Positions 18,350 to 27,403 of a stretch of DNA of 64,000 nt are shown here, piece by piece. Every line of letters starts with the position of its first letter. Position 1 is the stretch's first letter. A model generated the notes under the pieces. It worked only from the letters and a program-made list of their open reading frames with translations, was not told the DNA's origin and did not search any database. The stretch is from Bacteroidota bacterium (GTDB lineage Bacteria > Bacteroidota > Bacteroidia > B-17B0 > Aurantibacillaceae), in assembly GCA_016708845.1 (NCBI GenBank), contig JADJFB010000001.1, forward strand, positions 1 through 64,000, given 5' to 3'. The translations under genes were made by a program, and so were the position numbers.

Positions 18350-18728
18350 GGAAACACTAAACTTACACAAGCTTCGCCTTCGTTTTTAAAAACAACTTGG
18401 CATCAATCTGATCAGATAAGGATTCAATAAGTGATAAGCCTAGTGCAGCATCTTTTTGGTTGGACAGGTCAGAAAAACCAATGCCATTATCCATGATGCA
18501 AATTTGAATTCTATCAAAATTAATTGCATTTTGATTTTAATGATAGGTTTTTATTGGACATTGTTAAAAGCATGTTTTAAAGAATTAGTTAAAGCTTCGT
18601 TTACAATCAATCGAATTGGAAAAGCTATTGCAATTTTTAATTCTATTTCATCTAACTCTTCAAACGTTTCTATTTATGCTGTATTTAAAGAAAAACTTTT
18701 AGTTACTTCATTTACTAATTCGGATTAA
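18350..18728 (-). pseudogene. remnant of a HisKA_2-type sensor histidine kinase (3' part)
   Basis: Read on the minus strand, this matches the C-terminal third of the intact kinase at 26064-27296. It keeps a recognisable ELVNEVTKSF segment and the N-box IVNEALTNSLKHAFN, followed by MDNGIGFSD-like and GLSLIESLSDQID-like stretches. At least two in-frame TAA stops (after SLNTA and after NNVQ) and later frameshifts rule out a working product. The similarity ends abruptly near 18728, where the photolyase remnant begins. Nothing upstream of the ATPase domain remains. Confidence 0.85.
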
Positions 18729-18730
18729 TT

Positions 18731-18904
18731 CAGTGGAGCAAACAAAAGAATTGACCCAACATACAAGTACATAAAAAATGGATTTCTGAATTTAATACAG
18801 CAAAATACCCAAAATCATTTGCATACCATGTTTTTGCTCGATTAAGAGTATTGGCTATTTATAAAGAAGCGTTAAATGAAAGTAAAAAAATCGAGTTGTT
18901 TTAA
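18731..18904 (+). pseudogene. remnant of a second photolyase (last about 57 codons)
   Basis: The plus strand encodes IDPTYKY, then after a one-base loss in an A-run (near 18773-18777) KWISEFNTAKYPKS and ARLRVLAIYKEALNES...IELF with a stop at 18902-18904. This aligns end to end with the C-terminus of the intact photolyase at 14495-15817 (KWIPEFNTAKYPKP, ARLRVLAVYKEALSEN...TKLF). The DNA is clearly diverged, so this is an old second copy and not a recent duplicate. Everything upstream of this tail is absent. Confidence 0.85.
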
Positions 18905-18992
18905 TCTGTATGAGCAAATTTTTGAGTAACACAATTTGTAACCTATCTAAATAAGCCTATTTACTTTAAGTAAGTTTTTATTAATTAGTTAA

Positions 18993-19385
18993 ATGGTTAC
19001 CTTTGTGTTGGTGAAAAAATTAATTCCCATATTGTTTTTATCTATTTATGTAGTTTCAGTAACGGAGTTACATGAACTTTTTAAGTTGCCGCAATTGGTA
19101 GAACACTTTATCGAACACAAAGCTGAAGATAAACAAACAACGTTTTTGGATTTTTTAGTATTGCATTATTCTAATTCAGATGATGGCGGTGAACATTCGA
19201 AGTTGCCTTTTAAAGCAGATCATGATAATGGAAATATTATCAATTCAGGATTTGTAGCCTTTAATAGTTTCTGTCTTGTTATAAAATCAACACCTATTGA
19301 ATCTAAAATTTATAAAACTCATTCTATTGATTTTATAAGTTCCTCTTACCTTTCTTCTATTTGGCAGCCGCCTAAATCTTGTTAA
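18993..19385 (+). CDS. hypothetical membrane-anchored protein preceding the metal efflux genes
   Basis: A 130-residue protein with one N-terminal hydrophobic segment (LIPILFLSIYVVSVTEL) and a hydrophilic, Asp/His-containing region (HYSNSDDGGEHS, KADHDNG) that could bind metal ions. Similar small proteins precede CzcA-type pumps in other Bacteroidota, so a role in metal sensing or delivery is likely but unproven. The start is uncertain. ATG 18993 gives MVTFVLVKKLIP; a GTG at 19011 gives VKKLIP. A TACCTTTG box (18998-19005) matching the -7 promoter consensus overlaps the first codons, which would favour the GTG. It ends 89 nt before the pump gene. Confidence 0.72.
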   Translation: MVTFVLVKKLIPILFLSIYVVSVTELHELFKLPQLVEHFIEHKAEDKQTTFLDFLVLHYSNSDDGGEHSKLPFKADHDNGNIINSGFVAFNSFCLVIKSTPIESKIYKTHSIDFISSSYLSSIWQPPKSC

Positions 19386-19474
19386 TTACCATTTGATTTT
19401 CGAATTTCATGTATACTTAGAGTATATCTGTTTTCGATATTTAGTTCTATCAAATACACATTAACAATAAAAAT

Positions 19475-22400
19475 ATGCTAAATAAAATAATTGATTTTTC
19501 CATTAGGAATAAACTCATCATTGGGCTTTTTGTGATAGCCCTTATTGGTTATGGTACTTATGAGGTAACTAAGTTGCCTATTGATGCTGTGCCAGATATC
19601 ACTAATAATCAAGTTCAAGTTATTACCGTAGCACCATCTTTTGGAGCAACAGATATTGAACGATTGGTTACATTTCCCATTGAACAAGCAAACAATAATA
19701 TATCGGGACTAAAAGAAATCAGAAGTTTTTCGCGCTTTGGTTTGTCTTTAGTGACGATTGTATTCGACGACGACGTTGATATTTATTGGGCAAGACAACA
19801 AGTAGCGGAACGTCTACAAAATGTACAATCTCAAATACCGCAAGGTATTGGTACTCCCGAATTAGGACCGGTATCTACTGGCTTAGGCGAGATTTACCAA
19901 TATGTGGTTAGAGCCAAAGAAGGTTACGAAAAAAAATATAACGAAACCGAATTACGTACCATACAAGATTGGTTAGTGCGACGACAATTATTGGGTGTAA
20001 AAGGCGTAGCAGAGGTAAGTAGTTTTGGCGGTAAATTAAAACAATTTGAAATTGCCATTGATCCAAATAAATTACAATCGCATAACATTACTATTCATGA
20101 TGTATTTACTGCATTAGAAACTAATAATCAAAACACAGGAGGGACCTATATTGAAAAAGGTCCAACCGTTTTGTTTATTAGAAGTGAAGGCTTAATAGGT
20201 AGCATTAGTGATATTGAAAACATATCAATTAAAGCGACTGACAGCGGAAACCCTTTATTTATTAGAGATGTAGCTGAAGTTAAAATTGGCCACGCTACCC
20301 GTTATGGCGCCATGTGTTATAATGATAAAGGCGAAGTGTCTGGTGCGGTAGTGATGATGCTGAAAGGAGCCAACAGTAGCGATGTGATTAAAAATGTGAA
20401 AGAACGTGTTGTTCAAATTCAAAAATCATTACCAGAAGGTGTGGTTATCGAACCGTTTTTAGATAGAACTAAAATGGTGAACAATGCCATTGGAACAGTG
20501 GAGCAAAATTTATTAGAAGGCGCTTTGATTGTGATTTTTGTCTTGGTATTGTTTTTAGGAAACTTCAGAGCGGGCTTATTAGTTGCTTCTGTTATTCCTT
20601 TAGCCATGTTATTTGCCATTATTTTAATGAACACCTTTGGCGTGAGTGGAAACTTAATGAGCCTAGGGGCTTTGGATTTTGGTTTGATTGTAGATGGCGC
20701 CGTAATTATAGTGGAGGCCGTCATGCATCAACTCACACATGGCAAAAAATTTAAACATATTGCGCAGTTAAATCAAGAGCAGATGGATAATGAAGTTAAT
20801 TTATCCGCTAGCAAAATGATGAATAGTGCAGTGTTTGGACAAGTGATAATTTTAGTCGTATACCTTCCCATATTTACATTACAAGGTATCGAAGGAAAAA
20901 TGTTTAAACCTATGGCACAAACAGTAGCCTTTGCATTATTGGGTGCTTTTGTTTTATCGCTTACTTACATCCCAATGATGAGCGCTTTATTTTTAAGTAA
21001 AAAAACAAAACATAAAATCAACATTTCTGATAAATTAATGATATGGGTTGAAAAAGGCTATCAACATACTCTAGCAAAAGTATTGCGTTATCCTAAGCTT
21101 ATTATTTCGAGTGTGATTGTATTATTTGTTTCCGCTATTGTTACACTTACTTTTTTAGGAGGAGAATTTATTCCTGCCTTAGAAGAAGGTGATTTTGCTT
21201 TAGAAATGAGAGTATTACCTGGAAGTAATTTAAAAACTAGTATAGAAAGTGCCACAAAGGCATCTGCTATTTTAAAGAGTAAATTCCCAGAAGTCATAAA
21301 AATTGTAACGAAAATTGGTAGCGGTGAGGTGCCAACCGATCCAATGCCTATTGATGCGGGCGATATGATGATTATTTTAAAAGATAAATCAGAATGGACT
21401 TCTGCAAAAACATTTCCTGAACTAGCCGAAAAAATGGGAAAAGAATTGGAAGTTGTTTTGGGTACCACTTTTAGTTTTCAGTTTCCTGTTCAAATGCGAT
21501 TTAACGAATTGATGACAGGAGCTAAACAAGATGTGGTATGTAAAATATTTGGTGAGAACTTAGATACACTTGCGGCTTACGCCGAAAAGTTAGGTGCTCT
21601 TGCAAATCAAGTAGAAGGCGCTAAAAATTTATATGTAGAGCCAGTAACTGGAATGCCCGAAATATTAATTGAGTATAATCGAGCAGCTATTGCTCAATAT
21701 CATTTGAATATTGCGGACATTAATAAAGTAGTGAATACTGCTTTTGCAGGACAAAGCACAGGCCAATTATTTGAAGGTGAAAAACGATTTGATGTGGTAG
21801 TTCGTTTAAATACAGATAAACGAAAAGATTTAGATGACATTAAAGATCTCTTAGTTCCTACTCCTCAAGGTACACAAATTCCTTTATATCAATTAGCGGA
21901 AGTGAGTATTAAAAACGGACCAAATCAAATACAACGTGAAGATGCTAAACGAAGAATTGTTGTGGGATTTAATGTGAGGGGAAGAGATGTACAAAGCATT
22001 GTTAACGAATTGCAACAAAAAGTAGAGAAGCAAATAAAATTTCCGGCAGGTTATTATGTAACGTATGGAGGAGCATTTGAAAATCTGAATGCCGCTAAAC
22101 AACGGTTACTAATTGCTGTTCCAGTGTCGTTAGTGATGATTTTCATTTTATTATTTTTTGCATTTAATTCAGTAAAACAAGGCTTACTTATTTACTCAGC
22201 CATTCCTTTATCTGCTATTGGAGGCATTTTCTTTTTAGCATTAAGAGGCATGCCATTTAGTATTAGTGCAGGTGTTGGCTTTATTGCTTTGTTTGGAGTT
22301 GCCGTGCTAAATGGCATTGTACTTATTGCAGAGTTTAACCGATTAAAAAAAGAAGGCATGAATAATTTACAACGCATTGTATTGATGGGAACTAAGGTTC

Positions 22401-23827
22401 GTTTGCGCCCAGTGATGATGACAGCCTTTGTAGCTTCATTAGGGTTTTTACCAATGGCTATTAGTAATGGGGCAGGGGCTGAGGTTCAACGACCTTTAGC
22501 TACCGTTGTGATTGGTGGATTAATGATTGCCACCTTTTTAACCTTGTTTGTTTTGCCAATACTTTATATTTTATTTGAAAGTGGAGTTAAAATGAAAGTA
22601 AAGAACATCTCAAAAGTAACATCCGTTATATTAATTTTTGGATTCATGTCGTTTAATGCAAATGCACAAAGCCCCATTAATTTGCAAGCTGCTATTGATA
22701 CAGCTCTTAAAAATAATTTGAGTGTTAAAAATGAAAAACTGAAAGCGGAGTATCAGAAAAAAATAATTAAAACTTCTGCCTCGATACCTCAAGCTAATAT
22801 TGTTGGCGAATACGGACAAATTAATAGTTATTATAACGACAATCGTTTTGGCGCTTCACAGTCGTTTAACTTCCCAAGCGTTTATATGAATCAAAAGCAG
22901 CTGTTAAATGAAGAGTGGAATTCTTCATTGTTGAATGTGACCATAAAGGAAGCAGAAACTAAAAAAATGGTGCGACAGTCCTTTTATTTGTTTTTATATC
23001 TAAAACAAAAAGAAAAATTACTGTTAAAAAATGATAGCATGTATGCTAATTTTTTAGAGAAAGCAACGATGCGTTTTAATAAAGGAGAGAGCAATGTGTT
23101 GGAAAAGGCAACTGCCGAATCGCAGCGGGGAACCATTGCTATTCAATTAGAACAATTGCAGCAAGATATTGATATTGCTAAATTACAATTTAAGTTATTA
23201 TTAAATACCCTAACTGATTTTGTGCCAACAGAAACGGATTTAAAATTAAACTTAGATGTAAACGCTGATAACACGGTTATTAATCAGCACCCCTTATTGA
23301 AGATAATGGAGCAACAAAAAAAGATTTCTATGATTTCAAGAAAATTAGAGAGGTCTAAGTTGTTACCAGACTTTAATATTGGTTATTATAATATGACGAT
23401 GCAAGGTTCGGGCTCAGATAATAAAACCTACACGTCATCTACTAGATTTCAATCGGTGCAATTAGGATTAGGAATTCCTTTATTTTTTGGAGCTCAAAAA
23501 GCAAAAATGAATGCAGCAAAAATTAATCAATCTATTTCAGAGAACTTGTATCAGCTTGAAAAAAATGCTTTGCAAAATCAATATCAAAGCTTACTAATGC
23601 AACATCAAGCCAATACTATAGCGCTTACTTATTTTGAAAACACCGGATTAAAAAATGCGCAATTGATTTTTGAAACAGCCAATAAGCAATTTAGCAATGG
23701 CGAAATTGATTACCTCGATTGGGTGATGCTGACTAATCAAGCCATCAATCTTCAATCTAATTACATGGATGCTGTTAAAAGCTACAATGAAACTATTATT
23801 CAAATTAATTACTTAATCACTAAATAA
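19475..23827 (+). CDS. CzcA/CusA-type heavy-metal efflux RND transporter fused to a TolC-like outer membrane domain
   Basis: Residues 1 to about 1035 form an HME-type RND proton antiporter (MLNKIIDFSIRNKL, LPIDAVPDITNNQVQV, SFSRFGLSLVTIVF). The helix-4 motif DFGLIVDGAVIIVE (about residues 400-413) matches CzcA-like pumps for divalent cations such as Zn, Co, Ni or Cd and not the CusA copper/silver motif. From Met1040 the protein continues through a hydrophobic segment ending FNANAQ, which looks like a former signal peptide, into a TolC-like outer membrane factor (two alpha-helical repeats). Fusions of about 1450 residues are known in Bacteroidota. The adaptor gene follows by 10 nt. The exact metal cannot be read from sequence. 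Confidence 0.93.
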   Translation: MLNKIIDFSIRNKLIIGLFVIALIGYGTYEVTKLPIDAVPDITNNQVQVITVAPSFGATDIERLVTFPIEQANNNISGLKEIRSFSRFGLSLVTIVFDDDVDIYWARQQVAERLQNVQSQIPQGIGTPELGPVSTGLGEIYQYVVRAKEGYEKKYNETELRTIQDWLVRRQLLGVKGVAEVSSFGGKLKQFEIAIDPNKLQSHNITIHDVFTALETNNQNTGGTYIEKGPTVLFIRSEGLIGSISDIENISIKATDSGNPLFIRDVAEVKIGHATRYGAMCYNDKGEVSGAVVMMLKGANSSDVIKNVKERVVQIQKSLPEGVVIEPFLDRTKMVNNAIGTVEQNLLEGALIVIFVLVLFLGNFRAGLLVASVIPLAMLFAIILMNTFGVSGNLMSLGALDFGLIVDGAVIIVEAVMHQLTHGKKFKHIAQLNQEQMDNEVNLSASKMMNSAVFGQVIILVVYLPIFTLQGIEGKMFKPMAQTVAFALLGAFVLSLTYIPMMSALFLSKKTKHKINISDKLMIWVEKGYQHTLAKVLRYPKLIISSVIVLFVSAIVTLTFLGGEFIPALEEGDFALEMRVLPGSNLKTSIESATKASAILKSKFPEVIKIVTKIGSGEVPTDPMPIDAGDMMIILKDKSEWTSAKTFPELAEKMGKELEVVLGTTFSFQFPVQMRFNELMTGAKQDVVCKIFGENLDTLAAYAEKLGALANQVEGAKNLYVEPVTGMPEILIEYNRAAIAQYHLNIADINKVVNTAFAGQSTGQLFEGEKRFDVVVRLNTDKRKDLDDIKDLLVPTPQGTQIPLYQLAEVSIKNGPNQIQREDAKRRIVVGFNVRGRDVQSIVNELQQKVEKQIKFPAGYYVTYGGAFENLNAAKQRLLIAVPVSLVMIFILLFFAFNSVKQGLLIYSAIPLSAIGGIFFLALRGMPFSISAGVGFIALFGVAVLNGIVLIAEFNRLKKEGMNNLQRIVLMGTKVRLRPVMMTAFVASLGFLPMAISNGAGAEVQRPLATVVIGGLMIATFLTLFVLPILYILFESGVKMKVKNISKVTSVILIFGFMSFNANAQSPINLQAAIDTALKNNLSVKNEKLKAEYQKKIIKTSASIPQANIVGEYGQINSYYNDNRFGASQSFNFPSVYMNQKQLLNEEWNSSLLNVTIKEAETKKMVRQSFYLFLYLKQKEKLLLKNDSMYANFLEKATMRFNKGESNVLEKATAESQRGTIAIQLEQLQQDIDIAKLQFKLLLNTLTDFVPTETDLKLNLDVNADNTVINQHPLLKIMEQQKKISMISRKLERSKLLPDFNIGYYNMTMQGSGSDNKTYTSSTRFQSVQLGLGIPLFFGAQKAKMNAAKINQSISENLYQLEKNALQNQYQSLLMQHQANTIALTYFENTGLKNAQLIFETANKQFSNGEIDYLDWVMLTNQAINLQSNYMDAVKSYNETIIQINYLITK

Positions 23828-23837
23828 CCTTACTAAA

Positions 23838-24971
23838 ATGAAAAATATATTTGTCATATTGATGATTTCACTTATAGTAGCTTCTTGTGGAGGCACTAAA
23901 AGCGAAGAAACAGAAACTGTAGCTGCTATAGAAACTACGGTAACTTTAAACGAAGCACAATATAAAAGTGCTAACATTGTCACAGGAAAACTAGAGAAGA
24001 GAGAAATCTCTACGGTTTTAAAACTGAATGGAAAAATTGATGTGCCGCCGCAAAATATGGTTTCGGTAAGCACACCTTTTGGAGGCTTTTTGAAGTCCAC
24101 TAAATTATTGCCAGGCATGCATGTTAAAAAAGGAGAAGTGTTGGCAACGATGGAAGATCAACAATACATTCAATTGCAGCAGGAATATCTGACAGTGAAA
24201 TCAAAATTAAGTTATGCCGAAAACGAGTACAATCGCCAAAAGGAATTAAACCAAAGTAAAGCGAGTAGCGATAAGGTATTTCAGCAAACCGAAATGGATT
24301 ATAAAACTCAACGGATTTCATTGAGTGCATTAGCTGAGAAATTGCGATTAATAAATATTAATCCAGATAATTTAAATGAGTCTAATTTATCAAGAAGTAT
24401 TAATGTTTATTCTTCTATCGACGGCTTTGTATCAAAAGTAAATGTGAACATTGGAAAGTATGTTAACCCATCTGATGTATTATTTGAATTGATTAATCCA
24501 GAGGATATACATTTGAATTTAGCAGTGTTTGAAAAAGATTTAGATAAATTATCTATCGGACAAAAACTATTAGCCTTTAATAATAATCAACCCAACAAAA
24601 AACATCCTTGTGAGATTATTTTAATTAGTCAGGATTTATCAGCGGATAGAAGCGCCGATGTTCATTGTCATTTTGAAGACTACGATAAAACTTTATTACC
24701 AGGCATGTACATGAATGCAGAGGTGGAGATTAAGTTACAAAACGCGGTGTCCATTAATGAAGACGCTATCGTTAGCCACGAGGGGAAAGATTATGTTTTT
24801 GTAGAAAAAGGAAATCGACAGTTTGAAATAGTAGAAGTAAAGAAAGGTGTTACTGAAAATAATTTTTCGGAAGTCAGCACATTAGATGGCAAAGATATGT
24901 TGAATGCATCTATTGTTACAAAAAACGCATACGCTTTATTAATGCAATTAAAAAATAAGTCAGAAGAGTAA
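23838..24971 (+). CDS. RND efflux periplasmic adaptor subunit (CzcB/CusB-like lipoprotein)
   Basis: A 377-residue membrane fusion protein that links the RND pump to its outer membrane channel. It has a lipoprotein signal (MISLIVASCGGT), a lipoyl/barrel-sandwich half (FGGFLKSTKLLPGMHVKKGEVLA), an alpha-helical hairpin (about residues 115-170), the second lipoyl half (SIDGFVSKVNVNIGKYVNPSD) and beta-barrel and membrane-proximal domains (LLPGMYMNAEVEI). No extra His-rich metal-binding head is visible. It is 10 nt downstream of the pump gene and ends before a strong hairpin, so it is the last gene of the efflux operon. Confidence 0.92.
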   Translation: MKNIFVILMISLIVASCGGTKSEETETVAAIETTVTLNEAQYKSANIVTGKLEKREISTVLKLNGKIDVPPQNMVSVSTPFGGFLKSTKLLPGMHVKKGEVLATMEDQQYIQLQQEYLTVKSKLSYAENEYNRQKELNQSKASSDKVFQQTEMDYKTQRISLSALAEKLRLININPDNLNESNLSRSINVYSSIDGFVSKVNVNIGKYVNPSDVLFELINPEDIHLNLAVFEKDLDKLSIGQKLLAFNNNQPNKKHPCEIILISQDLSADRSADVHCHFEDYDKTLLPGMYMNAEVEIKLQNAVSINEDAIVSHEGKDYVFVEKGNRQFEIVEVKKGVTENNFSEVSTLDGKDMLNASIVTKNAYALLMQLKNKSEE

Positions 24972-24983
24972 TTTCTTTAAATG

Positions 24984-25022
24984 ATAAAAGCAGAAAGACC
25001 TAATGTTTTTCTGCTTTTATTT
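24984..25022. terminator. bidirectional hairpin terminator between convergent genes
   Basis: ATAAAAGCAGAAA (24984-24996) pairs with TTTCTGCTTTTAT (25008-25020), with A- and T-rich flanks on both sides. It lies between the adaptor gene (plus strand, ends 24971) and the DUF2167 gene (minus strand, ends 25044), so it can serve both. Confidence 0.85.
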
Positions 25023-25043
25023 TTAGTTGCTACAGTTTATTTT

Positions 25044-25976
25044 TTATGTTTTAGTAATCGGCATGTTGTTGTCCATATCCTGATTTTTATCTTTACGATT
25101 TTTCACCCATTTCCAAATCCCACCAACAGCAGCGGCTACTGCAATAAAAATTAACTTAATATACTTTGCAAACAAAGCCCATAAACCTACTTTTGCTAAA
25201 ACTTTACCGGCCACTAATCCGCCGATAGACCATGCGGCTACTTCATCAACACTTGAATCGTAATCCGAGTATTGATTTCCTGGAGTAAATTTTACGGAGG
25301 ATAACAAGTAATTAATAACAGGTTTTACTTCTGTTAGCGACGACATTTTTCCAACGGCATTCATGGATAAAACGCCTTTTCTTCCTAGAATTCTCACATC
25401 ATAGTTTAGTGTGTTGTCGGTGGCTTCACCAAATTTAAATTCTTTAGCCCAATGCAAAACTTTTCTGTCTTTATCATAAAATGGTGTAGAGGCCCAATTA
25501 ATTAATTCGATTTTATCATATCCTTCTTTTATTCTTTCAGTATTTGATTCTGATGTTTCTTTTTTCATGGTAGTTAATAATTCGGCATAGTCCATGTCTT
25601 CTGCATCATCATCTTCCACATAACCCATTTCATCAAAACTAATAGTGAAAGCCCAAGAGTTTTCATCTAAAGGCGTATATTTTTCTGGGAACAACATACC
25701 GATAATACCATTCGCATTAGGATTTCCCCACAAATCAACTAATACTGTTTTTGATTGAGCGGCATCTAAAAATCGTAATCCTTTTGGAACATCTATTGTT
25801 GCAAACCCACCATCTAAGGTTATTTGCCCTGTTTGGTATTTAAATGTGCCATTAATGGAATCCAAATAATGGTTCATGACTTCTTGATACATGGCAACAG
25901 TATCTTCATGAGTAGCTTGTGAATAAGCAGAACTGAACCAAAAATTAATGGCTAGTAAACAAATGATTTTTTTCAT
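25044..25976 (-). CDS. DUF2167 domain membrane protein
   Basis: A 310-residue exported protein with signal peptide ending SSAYSQ. The DUF2167 domain is recognised by ATIDVPKGLRFLDAAQSKTVLVDLWGN (given here as family signature, residues about 58-84), a GMLFPE turn, and NWASTPFYDKDRKVLHWAKE. Two C-terminal hydrophobic segments (about residues 245-285) are followed by a basic tail WKWVKNRKDK. The family is of unknown function, often in envelope-stress contexts. It lies 87 nt downstream of the histidine kinase on the same strand; the two may form a unit, though this is not certain. Confidence 0.85.
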   Translation of the reverse strand: MKKIICLLAINFWFSSAYSQATHEDTVAMYQEVMNHYLDSINGTFKYQTGQITLDGGFATIDVPKGLRFLDAAQSKTVLVDLWGNPNANGIIGMLFPEKYTPLDENSWAFTISFDEMGYVEDDDAEDMDYAELLTTMKKETSESNTERIKEGYDKIELINWASTPFYDKDRKVLHWAKEFKFGEATDNTLNYDVRILGRKGVLSMNAVGKMSSLTEVKPVINYLLSSVKFTPGNQYSDYDSSVDEVAAWSIGGLVAGKVLAKVGLWALFAKYIKLIFIAVAAAVGGIWKWVKNRKDKNQDMDNNMPITKT

Positions 25977-26063
25977 AATTTTTGGTTTGTGATGATTAAG
26001 AGGTTAGATTTATATATAAATATATAAAAATAGTGTTAGTTCACAATACTGTAGATCAAAAAA

Positions 26064-27296
26064 TTAGGCAGGAAACACCAAACTCACACAAGCTCCACCT
26101 TCATTTTTAAAAACAACTTCTGCATCAATCTGATCAGATAAAGATTCTATTAAAGATAGTCCAAGGGCAGTTTCTTTTCTATTGGAAGTGTCGGCAAAAC
26201 CACTGCCATTATCCATGATGCAAATTTGGATTCTGTCGAAAATTAATTGCATTTTAATTTTAATACTTGGGTTTTGATGCCCTTGATTGAAGGCATGTTT
26301 TAAAGAATTGGTGATAGCTTCGTTTACAATTAAACCTACTGGAACAGCTTTTGTAATTTCCAATTCAATGACTGCTAGCTCTTCAATGATTTCTATTTGT
26401 TTTGAATTAACGGGAAAACTCTTTACCAACTCTTGCACCAATTCAAATAAGTATAATTTTAAATTGATTTTTGACAGGTTGTCTTTTTTATACAATCGTT
26501 CGTGAACCATTGAAATACTCATCACTCTATTTCTTGATTCTATCATTAATTGTCTCGATTCTTCACAAGGTGCTTTTTCTGTTTGAAGATTTAATAAGCC
26601 AGTGATAATGGCTAAATTATTCTTTACACGATGTTGTATTTCTGCTAATAACGTTTCTTTTTCTTTTAAGGATTGAGAAATTATTTTTTGTGCTTCCTGT
26701 TCTTTATGCAATAAAGTTAAGGCTTCGTTATTTTGACGATTGATCAGCCTCACTACTAAAAACACTAAAATTAAAGTGACGAAAAAGGCTAACACACTAT
26801 TATAAGTTAATAAGGCAGCATTATCGGCTTCAGTAATGGTTGTGTTTTTTAAGAAAGGAATATCAATAAGTCGAGAACATAAAAAGCTCACTAATACAAT
26901 CGAAAAGAAAATAGCGGTTCTAGCATTTGATTTTACAGGATTATGGATTAAAGCCACGCAAAAAATAACGGGAAAGTAATAAAGGTAGTTTCCCACCGAA
27001 TCAATGTACTGTTGATTTAAAATAAAAATGGTAACATTGATGGTTATTACAAATAAATAGGTAGCAGCATTATGATGTAACTTATAGTTTAAAAATAAAA
27101 TGGATAAAGAAGTGAATGTTGTAAATAACACAGTTGAAATCACATAATCGCCACTAATAAAAATTACAGAAGAAACGCCAAAGAGCAGCCCAAGCAGTGT
27201 TATCAAAGCAAACAAATTAACGATTCTTGCCTCTCGTTTTTGGTAAAATTCCATTTCTGATTTTACCCCAAGGTTTATTAAGTTCCCAAAAATCAT
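26064..27296 (-). CDS. membrane sensor histidine kinase (HisKA_2 family)
   Basis: The N-terminal about 190 residues hold six hydrophobic helices, followed by a coiled linker. The phosphoacceptor H-box is LLAEIQHRVKNNLAIITGLLNLQ-like (His near residue 221; note the HRVKNNL core of HisKA_2). The ATPase domain has N-box NEAITNSLKHAF, DNGSGFAD (G1) and ETALGLSLIESL (G2). Such kinases usually act with a stand-alone response regulator, and none is adjacent. It ends MVFPA at the C-terminus with no receiver domain. A pseudogene of a close relative lies at 18350-18728. Confidence 0.88.
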   Translation of the reverse strand: MIFGNLINLGVKSEMEFYQKREARIVNLFALITLLGLLFGVSSVIFISGDYVISTVLFTTFTSLSILFLNYKLHHNAATYLFVITINVTIFILNQQYIDSVGNYLYYFPVIFCVALIHNPVKSNARTAIFFSIVLVSFLCSRLIDIPFLKNTTITEADNAALLTYNSVLAFFVTLILVFLVVRLINRQNNEALTLLHKEQEAQKIISQSLKEKETLLAEIQHRVKNNLAIITGLLNLQTEKAPCEESRQLMIESRNRVMSISMVHERLYKKDNLSKINLKLYLFELVQELVKSFPVNSKQIEIIEELAVIELEITKAVPVGLIVNEAITNSLKHAFNQGHQNPSIKIKMQLIFDRIQICIMDNGSGFADTSNRKETALGLSLIESLSDQIDAEVVFKNEGGACVSLVFPA

Positions 27297-27341
27297 TTTT
27301 TGTATAGTGCGTTTAAGGTTTCAATATACTACTTTTTTCTA

Positions 27342-27384
27342 AAAATAAAAGTCCTGGAATTTTTAATCTCAGGACTTTTATTTT
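27342..27384 (-). terminator. hairpin terminator downstream of leuS
   Basis: AAAATAAAAGTCCTG (27342-27356) and CAGGACTTTTATTTT (27370-27384) form a perfect 15-bp stem with a 13-nt loop. It lies 20 nt past the leuS stop on the minus strand and has a T-rich tail in that direction. Confidence 0.85.
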
Positions 27385-27403
27385 GAATGTTTTTCTAAAA
27401 CGT

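Noticed and set aside
18456..18728. Plus-strand open frame of 90 codons in the remnant region
   Set aside because: It runs antisense to the histidine kinase remnant and shows no family signal; the minus-strand reading explains the sequence.
20419..21468. Long minus-strand open frames inside the RND pump gene
   Set aside because: They mirror strongly conserved pump sequence and encode Ile/Thr/Lys-rich shadow peptides.
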